A DNA stretch of 50,135 nt from Akkermansiaceae bacterium (GCA_025457665.1 JALOTY010000028.1:1-50135), one strand, 5' to 3'; positions 16,325-25,136 are shown, counted from the stretch's first letter. Notes: generated from the sequence alone by a model not told the origin. Numbers and translations: made by a program.

Positions 16325-16624
16325 TCAGACGAGCGAGAACTCACCATCGTCATCGATTCCCACCCAGCCCAGCGCGGCGAAGGCGCGATGGATGCAGGGG
16401 ATGGCATCATCGTTTTCATCTTCCGAGTGTTCGATGGTCGCTGAGCCGGTGAGTCCGCGATTGGAATCGATGCTGATGACGGTGTCGCTGCCGACGATGT
16501 GGATCCAGTCGCCCCAGTTCTTGGCTTCGTGGCGCACTTCCAAGCCTTCCTTGCGGAGGGCGGCGAGGACTTCGGCAATGGTGGCGAGTTGGTCTTCGGG
16601 TGAAGGGCGAACCTGGGTTTCCAT
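16325..16624 (-). CDS. Small hypothetical cytoplasmic protein
   Basis: 99 residues from ATG 16624 (METQVRPSPEDQLATIAEV), the first Met after a poor-quality extension. No signal or membrane segment. The sequence is balanced acidic/hydrophobic with a central stretch GDWIHIVGSDTVISIDSNRG and a C-terminal AFAALGWVGIDDDGEFSLV, suggesting a compact alpha/beta fold. Divergent from the GbsR gene. Family not recognised. Confidence 0.6.
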   Translation of the reverse strand: METQVRPSPEDQLATIAEVLAALRKEGLEVRHEAKNWGDWIHIVGSDTVISIDSNRGLTGSATIEHSEDENDDAIPCIHRAFAALGWVGIDDDGEFSLV

Positions 16625-16757
16625 GGGCGGCGGCAATCTGCATGGCGGAGACCGCCGGGGGAAAGGGGAAATCATGGAATCTCTCGATAAGCTTCAGCCG
16701 CCCGAGCAGAGTTCATTTTTTATTGAACAAACTCGCATCGGGGGCTAGGCAGCTTCT

Positions 16758-17258
16758 GTGCCCGAGGCGGAAGAGGACAAACCGGCGCTGAGTGAGATCG
16801 AGCGACAAGTCATCGATATCTTTGTCGATGGCGTGAGGGTTCTGGGTTTGCCGGGATCGGTGGGGGAGATCTATGGCTTGCTTTACGTGAGTCGTGGGGC
16901 GCAGTCGCTCGATGATCTGGTGGGCCGTCTCGGCATCAGCAAGGGTTCGGCGAGTCAGGGTTTGAGGTTGCTGAAAAGTCTGGGGGCGGTGCGTGAGATC
17001 GAGATGGAAGGCACGCGGCGCACCTATTTCGAAGCAGCGGTCGATTTGAAGCGGCTGGTGGGTGGATTCATTCGCGAGCAGGTCAGGCCGCATTTGGAGA
17101 GCGGCCAGACGAAAGTGGGACTGCTGCAGGAATCGATCGGCGCTGAGCCGGATGCGGAGATGCGGAAATTTTATGATGAGCGGGTGGAGCGTCTGGAGAA
17201 CTGGATGCGGCGCGGGCGCATGGTGCTGCCGGTGATGCAGAAGTTTCTGGGACAATGA
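16758..17258 (+). CDS. GbsR/MarR-family transcription regulator
   Basis: 166 residues, GTG start. Winged helix-turn-helix at about residues 30-90 (GEIYGLLYVSRGAQSLDDLV then GRLGISKGSASQGLRLL), with a C-terminal dimerisation helix region. The spacing and the GSASQGLR.L motif match the GbsR branch of MarR regulators. It overlaps the next gene, an RfaH/NusG-like factor, by four bases (ATGA). In related bacteria such a pair often heads exopolysaccharide operons; no polysaccharide genes follow here. Confidence 0.88.
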   Translation: MPEAEEDKPALSEIERQVIDIFVDGVRVLGLPGSVGEIYGLLYVSRGAQSLDDLVGRLGISKGSASQGLRLLKSLGAVREIEMEGTRRTYFEAAVDLKRLVGGFIREQVRPHLESGQTKVGLLQESIGAEPDAEMRKFYDERVERLENWMRRGRMVLPVMQKFLGQ

Positions 17259-17800
17259 GTGGCGACGGACCCCGCTGGTATGTGGTGCGCACGCCTCCGA
17301 AGCGTGAGCACATCGTGGCCTCCCATTTGCGCGAGCTTGAGGAAGTGGAGGTTTTCTGTCCGCGGCTGAGATATCGCAAGGCCACGCGGCGTGGGAAGAT
17401 CTGGTGGGTGGAAGCGATGTTTCCCGGCTATGTGCTGGCGCGTTTCACGTTGAGCGAAATGCAGCGACTGATTTCCCATCAACAAGGCGTGAGGGGCTTG
17501 GTGAAGTTCGGCAATGAAGTGCCTCCGGTGCCGGATGGCCTGGTGGAGACCCTGCGCCGCGAAATGGCGCGGATGCCGGAAGAGGAAAACCTTCAGGAAA
17601 CCATCACGCTGGTGCCGCGTCTGGCCACGGGGGACGAAGTGGAAGTGGCCCACGGTCCGCTCGGCGGGTTTCAGGGCACGGTGCTGGATGTCCTGCCCGG
17701 TCGCGAGCGGGTGCGGGTACTGCTCGAATTTCTCGGCCAGCCGCAGGTGGTGGAGGTGGATCTCTTCAGCCTGCTGCTGCCACGGCGGCCACTGCCATGA
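17255..17800 (+). CDS. RfaH/NusG-like transcription antitermination factor
   Basis: 181 residues. N-terminal NGN domain: WYVVRTPPKREHIVASHLRE, then VFCPRLRYRK and LFPGY-like MFPGYVLARF, all diagnostic of NusG paralogues (RfaH, UpxY, LoaP). The C-terminal KOW domain (about residues 125-175) has GDEVEVAHGPLGGFQGTVLDV. It is shorter and more divergent than a housekeeping NusG, which sits with ribosomal-protein genes; this one is coupled to a MarR regulator, so it is a specialised antiterminator, probably for a long surface-polysaccharide operon elsewhere. Confidence 0.92.
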   Translation: MSGDGPRWYVVRTPPKREHIVASHLRELEEVEVFCPRLRYRKATRRGKIWWVEAMFPGYVLARFTLSEMQRLISHQQGVRGLVKFGNEVPPVPDGLVETLRREMARMPEEENLQETITLVPRLATGDEVEVAHGPLGGFQGTVLDVLPGRERVRVLLEFLGQPQVVEVDLFSLLLPRRPLP

Positions 17801-17862
17801 GAAAACGGCTTTCGTCGCAAGGCGGATTGACCCGGCATGGAGTTCCGGTGCATATCCCGAAC

Positions 17863-18279
17863 ATGCGGAATGCGTTGCTTGTGCTCGCCCTGTTGATGGC
17901 AGGATCTTTATCATCCTGCGGGCTTCTTCGCGCACCGGTGAAGATCGTGGGTGGGGTGGTCAAGGGGACGGCGAACGTGACCAAGGCTGCCGTGGAAGCA
18001 CCCAAGGAGGCCTGGGACAAGCGCAAGGCACGCAAGGATGCGGAATCGCGCGATGACGACGCCCGCGACAAGGCCCGCCGACAAGCCGGCCCCACTCTCG
18101 GAGATTCGCCCTCCATGAGCGGTGCCGATCCGAACCTCGGAGGCTCGCCCACGATGGGCAGCTCCAGCCCCGATCTTGGCTCTTCCGGCGGTCCACCTCT
18201 GCCCTCCGGCGGCGGTCCCATCCTGCCCTCGGACGGCCAACCGATCGATCCGGATGCGCCTCCGCCCTTGCCGGAGTGA
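17863..18279 (+). CDS. Small Pro/Gly-rich lipoprotein
   Basis: 138 residues from ATG 17863, chosen because it starts a lipoprotein signal (MRNALLVLALLMAGSLSSC, lipobox LSSC with Cys19). The frame is open from an ATG at 17797 that overlaps the upstream stop, but that start would hide the signal. After the lipidated Cys: a short helix (VKIVGGVVKGTANVTKAAVE), a charged helix rich in K/R/D (about 50-75), and a C-terminal low-complexity tail of Gly, Ser and Pro. Likely outer-membrane or periplasmic. Function unknown. Confidence 0.75.
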   Translation: MRNALLVLALLMAGSLSSCGLLRAPVKIVGGVVKGTANVTKAAVEAPKEAWDKRKARKDAESRDDDARDKARRQAGPTLGDSPSMSGADPNLGGSPTMGSSSPDLGSSGGPPLPSGGGPILPSDGQPIDPDAPPPLPE

Positions 18280-18297
18280 GTGGGCGCATCATCGACT

Positions 18298-19194
18298 TCA
18301 GCGGGATTTCTCCGCAGGCATTTCGCAGTGGCGGTCAGGTTCGCTGGAAAGGCCATCGATCTCGATGTGATCGGCATGCAGGCTCACGATGGCATAGGGA
18401 GCTTGATCCGCCGTTTCCACCATGCCCTTGAGATTCACGAAATGGCAGGTCCCGCGCATGGCATAGTTTCCGGCATGGTTGTGACCATTGAACCATGCCG
18501 CAACACAGGGGAAACGATCGATCAAGGCAAGCACCTCGCGGTCGTTCCAAAGGTTGTGGGGATCGGCCGGAAAGACCGGGTAATGGCAGCAGAGAATCAC
18601 CCGCTGCCGGGCTGCCGTGGCTTCTTCCAGTTCCTTCTCCAGCCATGCCATCTGGTTTTCGCCGATCGCACCATTCCATGGCTGTGCCTGCGGCAAGCCT
18701 TCGCGGTGGAGGCGATCTAACATCTCTTGCGCTTTATCGGCATGTTCAGGCCGGAAGAGACTGACTTCCGTCCCATCGAGCAAAATCACGCGCCATGAGC
18801 CGAAGATCTTCGATGTCCCGGGCCTGCGGATGCCAAGCAAGCCGGCGACCTTGGCTTTGTCGGCATCGGCCACCTCGTAATCGTGGTTTCCCGCAACGGC
18901 GAAATGAGGCGGTTGAAGTCCGCGGTAGATGTCGAGCACGGGAGTGAAGCTCGCGAAATCCTCATCGATGAAGTCGCCGAGAGTGACAACGGCATCGGGT
19001 GCTGCCTCATTGAGCTGCGCGATGGAGGCGCGGAGTTTGTCCAAGGACTGTCGGTAGTGGCGCGAGCGGAGCGTGTCCTTGTCGGCGTATTGCGGATCGG
19101 CGATCATGCCGAGGCGGACCACGCCCTGCGGCTGCTCCGTCGCGGACCATGCGGTGCTGCCGAGAGTGAGGACGAGAAATCCGCGCCGTGTCAT
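18298..19194 (-). CDS. ADPRibase-Mn-like metallophosphoesterase with Tat-type leader
   Basis: 298 residues from ATG 19194 (an open extension upstream is antisense to rarD and not credible). Starts with a twin-arginine leader (MTRRGFLVLTLGSTAWS). Metal-ligand motifs of the calcineurin-like fold: D.Q in IADPQYAD, GDFID, GNHDYE, H.P in CCHYPVFP and GHNH. The spacing, the DPQYAD opening, YRQSL, WNGAIGENQMAWL and VETADQAPYAIV match manganese-dependent ADP-ribose/CDP-alcohol diphosphatases (ADPRM) closely. Predicted hydrolysis of a diphosphate such as ADP-ribose or CDP-choline; a periplasmic location makes a nucleotide-scavenging role plausible. Downstream of rarD by 29 bases. Confidence 0.88.
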   Translation of the reverse strand: MTRRGFLVLTLGSTAWSATEQPQGVVRLGMIADPQYADKDTLRSRHYRQSLDKLRASIAQLNEAAPDAVVTLGDFIDEDFASFTPVLDIYRGLQPPHFAVAGNHDYEVADADKAKVAGLLGIRRPGTSKIFGSWRVILLDGTEVSLFRPEHADKAQEMLDRLHREGLPQAQPWNGAIGENQMAWLEKELEEATAARQRVILCCHYPVFPADPHNLWNDREVLALIDRFPCVAAWFNGHNHAGNYAMRGTCHFVNLKGMVETADQAPYAIVSLHADHIEIDGLSSEPDRHCEMPAEKSR

Positions 19195-19223
19195 CGGTCC
19201 AGGATCCCCTTTGCCGCGGTGGA

Positions 19224-20123
19224 TCACAAGCCTGCTTTCTCCGGTTCCGGCTTGTTTGTTTTCGCGAGCAGGCTCTGCGAGGCATAGAGGCCGATGGCGA
19301 GCCAGATGAGGGCGAAGGACAGAAGCCGGATGGTGGTCATGGGTTCGCCATAAAGTTTCCAACCGATGAGGAACTGGAGCGTGGGACCGAGGAACTGCAT
19401 GATGCCCAAGGTGGACAGGCGGATATTGCGCGCGGCATGGCCGAAACAGAGCAGAGGGAGCGTCGTCGCGATGCCGGTGCCGATGACCAGGGCGGCATGC
19501 AGCGGATGCCCGGTGAGGGCTTGCAGCGATTCCGTCGGATGGAATCCAAGCCAAAGCAGGGCGACCGGCGATAGCAGCAAAGTCTCCACCGTGAGGCCGG
19601 TGCGGGATTCCAGCGGGGCGCGTTTTTTCACCACCGCATAAAGCGAGAAGGTCACGGCCAGCAGCAGGGCGATCCATGGAAAATGCCCGACGGCAGGGAC
19701 CTGCAAGGCCACGCCGCCGAGGGCGATGGCGATGGCCACAAGCTGCAGTGGTCGATGCCTTTCGCCGAACCACAGTGCGCCGAAGAGCATGTTGAAGAAG
19801 GGGTTGAGGTAATAGCCCAGCGCGCCCTCGATGATCCGGCCGTTCAAAGTGGCCCAGACATAAAGCAGCCAGTTTGAAACCAGCAGGGCACCGGAGAGCA
19901 GCAGCGAAGCAACGATGCGGCGGTTCCGCAAGTGGCCTAACAGCTCACGCCCCTCGCGTCGGGCCAGCACGATCAAAAGCAGGATCAGCAGCGACCAGAC
20001 CGAGCGCTGGGCGACGATGGATGGAGGCGGGAGGAAATCGATGAGTTTCCAATAGATCGGCAGCACGCCCCACAAGGTGAAGGCGCCCAAGGCAGCGAGG
20101 AGTCCCGAGTGCTGGCGGTCCAC
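19224..20123 (-). CDS. rarD: RarD-type EamA-family permease
   Basis: 299 residues with ten hydrophobic segments. Opening GLLAALGAFTLWGVLPIYWK, the segment NWLLYVWATLNGRIIEGALG followed by YYLNPFFNML, and SPVALLWLG are distinctive for RarD within the EamA/DMT superfamily. The substrate of RarD proteins is not firmly known. One YCTAACAG octamer (19936) falls in a Leu-Leu-Gly. Probably co-transcribed with the phosphoesterase downstream. Confidence 0.92.
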   Translation of the reverse strand: MDRQHSGLLAALGAFTLWGVLPIYWKLIDFLPPPSIVAQRSVWSLLILLLIVLARREGRELLGHLRNRRIVASLLLSGALLVSNWLLYVWATLNGRIIEGALGYYLNPFFNMLFGALWFGERHRPLQLVAIAIALGGVALQVPAVGHFPWIALLLAVTFSLYAVVKKRAPLESRTGLTVETLLLSPVALLWLGFHPTESLQALTGHPLHAALVIGTGIATTLPLLCFGHAARNIRLSTLGIMQFLGPTLQFLIGWKLYGEPMTTIRLLSFALIWLAIGLYASQSLLAKTNKPEPEKAGL

Positions 20124-20232
20124 AGCGCCGAGCCTTGCTCTCCTTCACCCGGAAAACGAAGCGCAAAACTCGCGGACTGCGGATTTACGCAAGATGCCGG
20201 TGCTGGAAGTTCCGTCCAAGGGGCGAGACCCA

Positions 20233-21555
20233 TCACTCCGGATCCTTGCCGGAGGCGAGAGGCATGATGCCAAACTCACGGGCGTCGCGGATGCTGATGA
20301 TCTGGGTGTCGGGGTCCTCGCCACTGTCAAAGGCCTCGGCATGTTCTTCCAGGCTGGCGATACCGGTCTCCATGGCATTGAGAAAAGTCTTCATCGATGC
20401 CTCCCCTTCCTCGGCAACCATGGCCTTGAACTTGCGGAGATCGATTTTCCCGTCCTCCGCCTTGTCGGCAAGCTTCTTGAGTTCCTGCACCGACTTCAAA
20501 TCATCCGAGCCTAACAGCGTGGTTTCCAGGCCGATGAGGGTTTCCCCTTCGGAATCTCCATCGAAAGCGAGAAAGCAATGTCCGGGCACCATCACGAGGT
20601 GGACCTTGAGGCCGATCTTCATCAGGATCGATGCCATCAGCACGCTGCCGTCCACGCAGTTTGCCTGGGTGGCTTCGACGCTTTGATCGAGCATGCGGAC
20701 CGTCTGGCTGACGACCTTCTTGCTCGGAGGCGTGGTCGAGATGTCACTGTATTTGATTCCGCGACGCTGCAAGGCCTGCCAGATGGCGAAGACCTGTTGG
20801 AGAACGACCTCCTGATCGCCGCTCTGATAGCCGGTGAAGCCATCGATCAGGGCTTTGCCGTCGGCGTCCTTGGTATTTTCGAGAGCTTCCTTGAGAAGGC
20901 CATCGATCCACGGATGGTTCTCGTTCACGTAAGCGGCAAAGCACCAGGACATGTCTTCGATTTCCTCCTCATCGCCATGGAAGACGTAGAACGGGCAATC
21001 GTTCAGTGATCGCAGGATGAGGGTTTCGTTCTGCTCGGGTAGGGGCTCGCCATCGATGCTTACCTGGATGGTGAGCACCACGGGTTTCTGTTCGCGGACC
21101 CGGTAGAGGGCATCGAAGTCCCACGCGGCCTTGGGGATGATGTCGATGTCGCCGCTGATTTCCCCGCCTTCTTCATCGACCGCCTTACCGACAAATTTCG
21201 ACGGCTTGAGCCAGCCGTCCCCACTCATCCGGACCTCGATTTCCGCTCCTGCGGGAACATCGCTGAGAGCGACTCCGATCCAGCCATTGGGGTCACCTAA
21301 CAGAGGAACGGCGCCATCGTCTTCCTCTTCCTCCTCTTCGCCCTCGGTCCAGTCCACGGTGGCGGTGGAAATGATGGCGCTGGGAAACAGGTCCTTGCCG
21401 GTGTGGCTGAAAAATTCGAAGGAAGCTTCCCCGGCCCTGGCGATGCCGAAGTGGCAGAGTGCCCCGATCACGGGTGCCCACAAAAAAGGCCTTGATAGGG
21501 GGAGATTGACCGCGAAGGGGGAAGGAGAGGAAAGCAGGCTCCGTGGGTGGTTCAT
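20233..21555 (-). CDS. Exported transglutaminase-like protein
   Basis: 440 residues from ATG 21555, which gives a signal-like N-terminus (hydrophobic core FLWAPVIGALCHFGIARAG); earlier Met codons overlap the GH20 gene. An acidic tract GEEEEEEDDG lies near residue 70. The C-terminal half has the papain-like transglutaminase-core pattern: ATQANCVDGS with the candidate catalytic Cys, then KVHLVMVPGHCFLAFD with the candidate His and Asp. It sits 31 bases downstream of the GH20 gene and is probably co-transcribed, but no glycan role is obvious; a protease, amidase or cross-linking function is possible. Two YCTAACAG octamers lie inside. Confidence 0.75.
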   Translation of the reverse strand: MNHPRSLLSSPSPFAVNLPLSRPFLWAPVIGALCHFGIARAGEASFEFFSHTGKDLFPSAIISTATVDWTEGEEEEEEDDGAVPLLGDPNGWIGVALSDVPAGAEIEVRMSGDGWLKPSKFVGKAVDEEGGEISGDIDIIPKAAWDFDALYRVREQKPVVLTIQVSIDGEPLPEQNETLILRSLNDCPFYVFHGDEEEIEDMSWCFAAYVNENHPWIDGLLKEALENTKDADGKALIDGFTGYQSGDQEVVLQQVFAIWQALQRRGIKYSDISTTPPSKKVVSQTVRMLDQSVEATQANCVDGSVLMASILMKIGLKVHLVMVPGHCFLAFDGDSEGETLIGLETTLLGSDDLKSVQELKKLADKAEDGKIDLRKFKAMVAEEGEASMKTFLNAMETGIASLEEHAEAFDSGEDPDTQIISIRDAREFGIMPLASGKDPE

Positions 21556-21586
21556 GGCGGAATTCCAGCGGACGGGAGTGAACTTG

Positions 21587-23695
21587 TCAAAATCCATCCG
21601 GGTCAGGCCACACCGCAAATCGCAAGCCGGGGAACTCGCGGACCATGGCGGGTGAAGCGCCGGGGGTGCGTTGGACGGGGACAAAAGTGAACATCCAGCG
21701 GCGCATGCCTTTCACATGGGGTGACTTGATGAGCACTTCGTTCCAGCCGGCCTTCAAGCGGATCGGCGTGGGCTCGCGGAAATGATAGTTCTCATCCACG
21801 TAGGACTCGGTCGAATGATAGTTTGCCTTGCGGTTCGGAACTGTCCACTCGGGGGCATCGATCTTCTCCCCGTTCACGGTGAAGACCGGCTTCGAGTAAT
21901 GCCATTCGCCGGGAATGTTCATGCCTCCATGGAAGTTGGAAAGCTCCCACCACTGCGCGCTGATCCAGAATGGCACGGTCTGGTCCTTGGGCGAGTGAAT
22001 GAAACTGCGGACATAGTAGGTCGATTCCGCCACGGTCTGCCTGCCCCAGGTGGGGTTGGCGAAGGTGGGTTGATCGGTGTAGTGGCGGAAGACCATCGTC
22101 GCCCCGGTGCGGATCTCATCGCTCCAGGTGTAAGTCTTGCCATCGATCTCATAGGCATTCTTGCGATCACCCGGCATGATGCCGAAATCGGTCTCCGGCT
22201 TGCCGCCGTGGGGAATGGGTCCCAGGGTTTGCCAGACGATGTCGGACTGTTTCACGTAGGGAAATTCCTTGCCTTCGAAAAACGCGTCGCGATGGAAAAG
22301 GAAGCGGTTTTCAAACTCGCGGAATGCCTCCAACTGCGGATGTCCCTGCGGCGGGAGATTGGCATAGAATTCGATCCAGTCCTTTTCCCGTGCATGGCTC
22401 CATAGTGCTTCGGAGTAAACCACCACGCCGGGAAAATGCGGGGTCTGGGCGAAGTGGTTGCGCGGGTCCTTCATCGGCATGTCCGGCCATGAGCACAAAA
22501 TGCCGCCGATCCCCTTGCTGTTGGTGTGCGGGCAGTTCTTGCGGAAAAAAAGCGTGGCGACCATTTCGAAAGGATCGAAGTGATTGAGATAGTTTTCCTG
22601 GGAGTCGATGTATTCGCCGCCGTTCACTGGTCGGCGGGTGCGGTTGGTCCATGTTTGCTGGATGGCGGTGGGATCGCCATTCATCCCGGGGCTCCAGCGG
22701 ATCGCGCGGCGGCCGGATTCGCGCACGGTGGCAAAGTAAGTGCGAAGGGTTTCTGCGGAGACTTGCTCATGGCCGCGGGCTTCATCGGTGCCGATGTGGA
22801 TGTAAGGCATGACTTCCGGCGGTGCGAGCGTGGCCAGTTCGCGGATCAGATCGCAAAGGATGGCCGTGACTTTCGGGTCTTCCACTTTCTCGATGCCAAA
22901 GGCGCGGCGGAAACTTGCGGTGTGGCCCGGCATGTCGAGTTCCGGAATCACCGTGATGTGTCGCACCCGGCAGTATTCGACAAATTCCCTGAACTCCTCC
23001 TGAGTGTAATATTTCCCCGGCATGCGATCGAAGGAGGCGGGGTCGTTGACCTTGGGGTGTTTTTTGCTCTCCAACCGCCAGCCGTGGTTGTCGGTGAAAT
23101 GCCAGTGATAAACATTCATCTTGTAGCGTGCCAGCACGTCGGCCAGCTCCTTGAGCATGGACAGGGGCATGTAGTTGCGGCCGGTATCGTTCATCGTCCC
23201 GCGAATTGGGAAATGCGGCCAATCTTCGATCTCTGCATGGGCGATGTGGGGGCCATCGGCATGGTTGGTGGTCAGTTGGGCGAGGGTTTGCAGGCCATGG
23301 AAAAGCCCGGAGTCGGTCCCGGCTTCGACGAGCGCTCCGTTTGCTGTGGTTTGCAGTCGATACCCTTCCGCCTTGTCGGCGAACCATTCGTCCTTGCTGA
23401 TGCGAAAGCGCAGTGGATACGACGGCGAACCCTGTGGCACCGCTTTCACTCCGCGCTCATCGAAGAGGGCGGTGGCCTCGCGCGCGAAATGGGCGAGGCG
23501 GGCTTGGTCGGTCGCTTCCTCGGGGTAGGATAGGGAGAAGGTTTCGATTTTGGATGAAGCCCCTTTCCACTCGATTTCCCGCGGCATGGGAATGAGCGGC
23601 GGACGATCTTTTGGAAAGGCGGGCGTGCCGGCGTTTTCGGCAGCAGGAGACAAGATCGCGAGGACGGTGCTGAGGCAGAGGACGAGTTTGATCAT
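21587..23695 (-). CDS. GH20 beta-N-acetylhexosaminidase
   Basis: 702 residues, signal peptide (MIKLVLCLSTVLAILSPAAE). After an N-terminal GH20b-like domain (about 30-150) comes the TIM barrel: IRGTMNDTGRNYMP, NVYHWHFTDNHGWRLESKK, VIPELDMPGHT and IHIGTDEARG with D304-E305 as the polarising Asp and acid Glu of the substrate-assisted mechanism. The usual HIGGDEV is HIGTDEARG here. A C-terminal beta-rich region of about 200 residues (TPIRLKAGWNEVLIKSPHVK) is probably carbohydrate-binding. Predicted release of GlcNAc or GalNAc from glycans. Divergent from the GntR/LacI regulator. Confidence 0.92.
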   Translation of the reverse strand: MIKLVLCLSTVLAILSPAAENAGTPAFPKDRPPLIPMPREIEWKGASSKIETFSLSYPEEATDQARLAHFAREATALFDERGVKAVPQGSPSYPLRFRISKDEWFADKAEGYRLQTTANGALVEAGTDSGLFHGLQTLAQLTTNHADGPHIAHAEIEDWPHFPIRGTMNDTGRNYMPLSMLKELADVLARYKMNVYHWHFTDNHGWRLESKKHPKVNDPASFDRMPGKYYTQEEFREFVEYCRVRHITVIPELDMPGHTASFRRAFGIEKVEDPKVTAILCDLIRELATLAPPEVMPYIHIGTDEARGHEQVSAETLRTYFATVRESGRRAIRWSPGMNGDPTAIQQTWTNRTRRPVNGGEYIDSQENYLNHFDPFEMVATLFFRKNCPHTNSKGIGGILCSWPDMPMKDPRNHFAQTPHFPGVVVYSEALWSHAREKDWIEFYANLPPQGHPQLEAFREFENRFLFHRDAFFEGKEFPYVKQSDIVWQTLGPIPHGGKPETDFGIMPGDRKNAYEIDGKTYTWSDEIRTGATMVFRHYTDQPTFANPTWGRQTVAESTYYVRSFIHSPKDQTVPFWISAQWWELSNFHGGMNIPGEWHYSKPVFTVNGEKIDAPEWTVPNRKANYHSTESYVDENYHFREPTPIRLKAGWNEVLIKSPHVKGMRRWMFTFVPVQRTPGASPAMVREFPGLRFAVWPDPDGF

Positions 23696-24002
23696 GATCG
23701 TAAGCGCATGGGAGAATTCAGCAAAACAAGCCGCCTACGTTCGGGATGGTAGGACAATGACGGTCGGGTGGAGAATTTTTGCCCGGCATGGAGCGGATTC
23801 GCATATCCGCCAGCCGGTATCTTCGCCCGACCAGTGAAGCCCGGTTTCTTTGCCGGGTTTTTCGGATAGAGAAGGACGGACCGAACGGAGCGGGAGGATC
23901 CTCGGGAGCGACGGCAGCAGGTGTGGTTTCCCGTGCTTTGTCGAGCTCGATGTCTCTTTCGCTCCGTCTGCTATCCATCAGCCCCCGGTCTGCCGCCACA
24001 CC
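23696..24002. promoter_or_regulatory. 307-base divergent promoter region
   Basis: Separates the GH20 gene (minus) from the regulator (plus). It contains an inverted repeat CCTAC-N10-GTAGG (23734-23753), a candidate operator, and a terminator-like hairpin (23840-23862) that could attenuate the regulator transcript. No small gene is apparent. Clear -35/-10 boxes were not found. Confidence 0.45.
23840..23862 (+). terminator. Possible leader terminator before the regulator gene
   Basis: CCCGG (23840-23844), an 8-base loop TTTCTTTG, CCGGG (23853-23857) and TTTTT (23858-23862). The short stem plus U-run is the form of an intrinsic terminator. No plus-strand gene ends just upstream, so an attenuator in the regulator's leader is one reading. 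Confidence 0.4.
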
Positions 24003-25127
24003 ATGACCAAGATCCCGAAATCCAAGTTCGCCCAGCTCGCGGATATCCTGCGGGAACGGATCGAAGCAGGGGAATGGAGTGGTGCCTTGCCGACGGAGCG
24101 AGTCCTTGCCAAGGAGCTTCTGATCAGCAGGACGACCCTGCGTCGGGCGCTCGCGATTCTCACCAAGGATGGTCTGGTTCAGCCCCCTCCGACGCGGCGC
24201 CTGCCGAGGAAAGTCCGGGACAACCCTGTCCATCCGGGCGGCGTGGAGTTGCGCCGTGTTTGCATCCTGACCTCGGCGCTTCATGGCACGCCCTTGTTGA
24301 TCGAGCAGTTGGGAGTGATCCGGGGGCTGCTCGGTCCGGCACAGATTAATGTGGACGTCGAGGAGGCGGCCACTTTCACCGAGCGCCGTGATCCCGCTTC
24401 GGCACTGAGCCGCATCGTGACCCGCCATCCCCATACGATCTGGGTGCTTCACAAGATGCCGGAAAACGTCCAGCGCTGGTTCGCGACGAGTGGCCTGCCC
24501 ACCGTGGTGTTTGGATCGGTTTTTCCGGGAATCCCGCTGCCCGGTGTCGATGTCGATTTCCGCGCCGCAGCCCACCATGCGACGGGGATATGTCTTGCCC
24601 GCGGCTGTCGACGGGTGGTGCTCCTTGTCCACCGCACGCCGCTGGCGGGTGACAGTCGGACGGTGGATGCCGTCACCGAGGAGCTTGCCCGCCGGGGCGC
24701 GCCGCCGCCACGGGTCATGCGCCACGATTCCAACCGCATGCGCCTGATGGACGGACTGGATCGCGAAATCGTCGCCAATCCCGCAGGATGCGACGCGCTG
24801 ATCATCGCCAACCACCATCACCTGTTCACCGCTCTCTCCCACCTGCTGCGAAGGGGCATCCGGATTCCCGAGCAGATTTCCGTGGTCTATCTGAGCAACG
24901 ATCCTTCCAGCGAGCGGCTCAGCCCGCTGCCATTTCGATACGATCCCGGCCCCGCGCTGGTGCGTCGGCTGGTGGCGGCGATTCATACCCTGGCCGAAGG
25001 CGGCACGCCGAAATCCTCACTCATCATTCCCAAGCTGATCGAAGGTGAGTCGGTCCGCCCGCTTGGGGTGATTGGATCGAAAAAGAACCAAGCTGGCGTT
25101 CTCAGTGGCCGCGCCGGTTTGAAGTAG
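24003..25127 (+). CDS. GntR-type HTH / LacI-type ligand-binding hybrid regulator
   Basis: 374 residues from ATG 24003. N-terminal GntR winged helix (FAQLADILRERIEAGEWSG, LPTERVLAKELLISRTTLRR), then a periplasmic-binding-protein-like sensor domain of the LacI/GalR type from about residue 80: RRVCILTSALHG, TVVFGSV, GVDVDF, GCDALIIANHHH, IRIPEQISVVYLSND. This is the AraR-like chimera. It is 9 bases upstream of the sialidase, with which it is surely co-transcribed, and divergent from the GH20 gene; it probably controls both in response to a sugar. The sugar is unknown (sialic acid, GlcNAc and galactose are candidates). Confidence 0.9.
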   Translation: MTKIPKSKFAQLADILRERIEAGEWSGALPTERVLAKELLISRTTLRRALAILTKDGLVQPPPTRRLPRKVRDNPVHPGGVELRRVCILTSALHGTPLLIEQLGVIRGLLGPAQINVDVEEAATFTERRDPASALSRIVTRHPHTIWVLHKMPENVQRWFATSGLPTVVFGSVFPGIPLPGVDVDFRAAAHHATGICLARGCRRVVLLVHRTPLAGDSRTVDAVTEELARRGAPPPRVMRHDSNRMRLMDGLDREIVANPAGCDALIIANHHHLFTALSHLLRRGIRIPEQISVVYLSNDPSSERLSPLPFRYDPGPALVRRLVAAIHTLAEGGTPKSSLIIPKLIEGESVRPLGVIGSKKNQAGVLSGRAGLK

Positions 25128-25136
25128 GCTGCCGCC

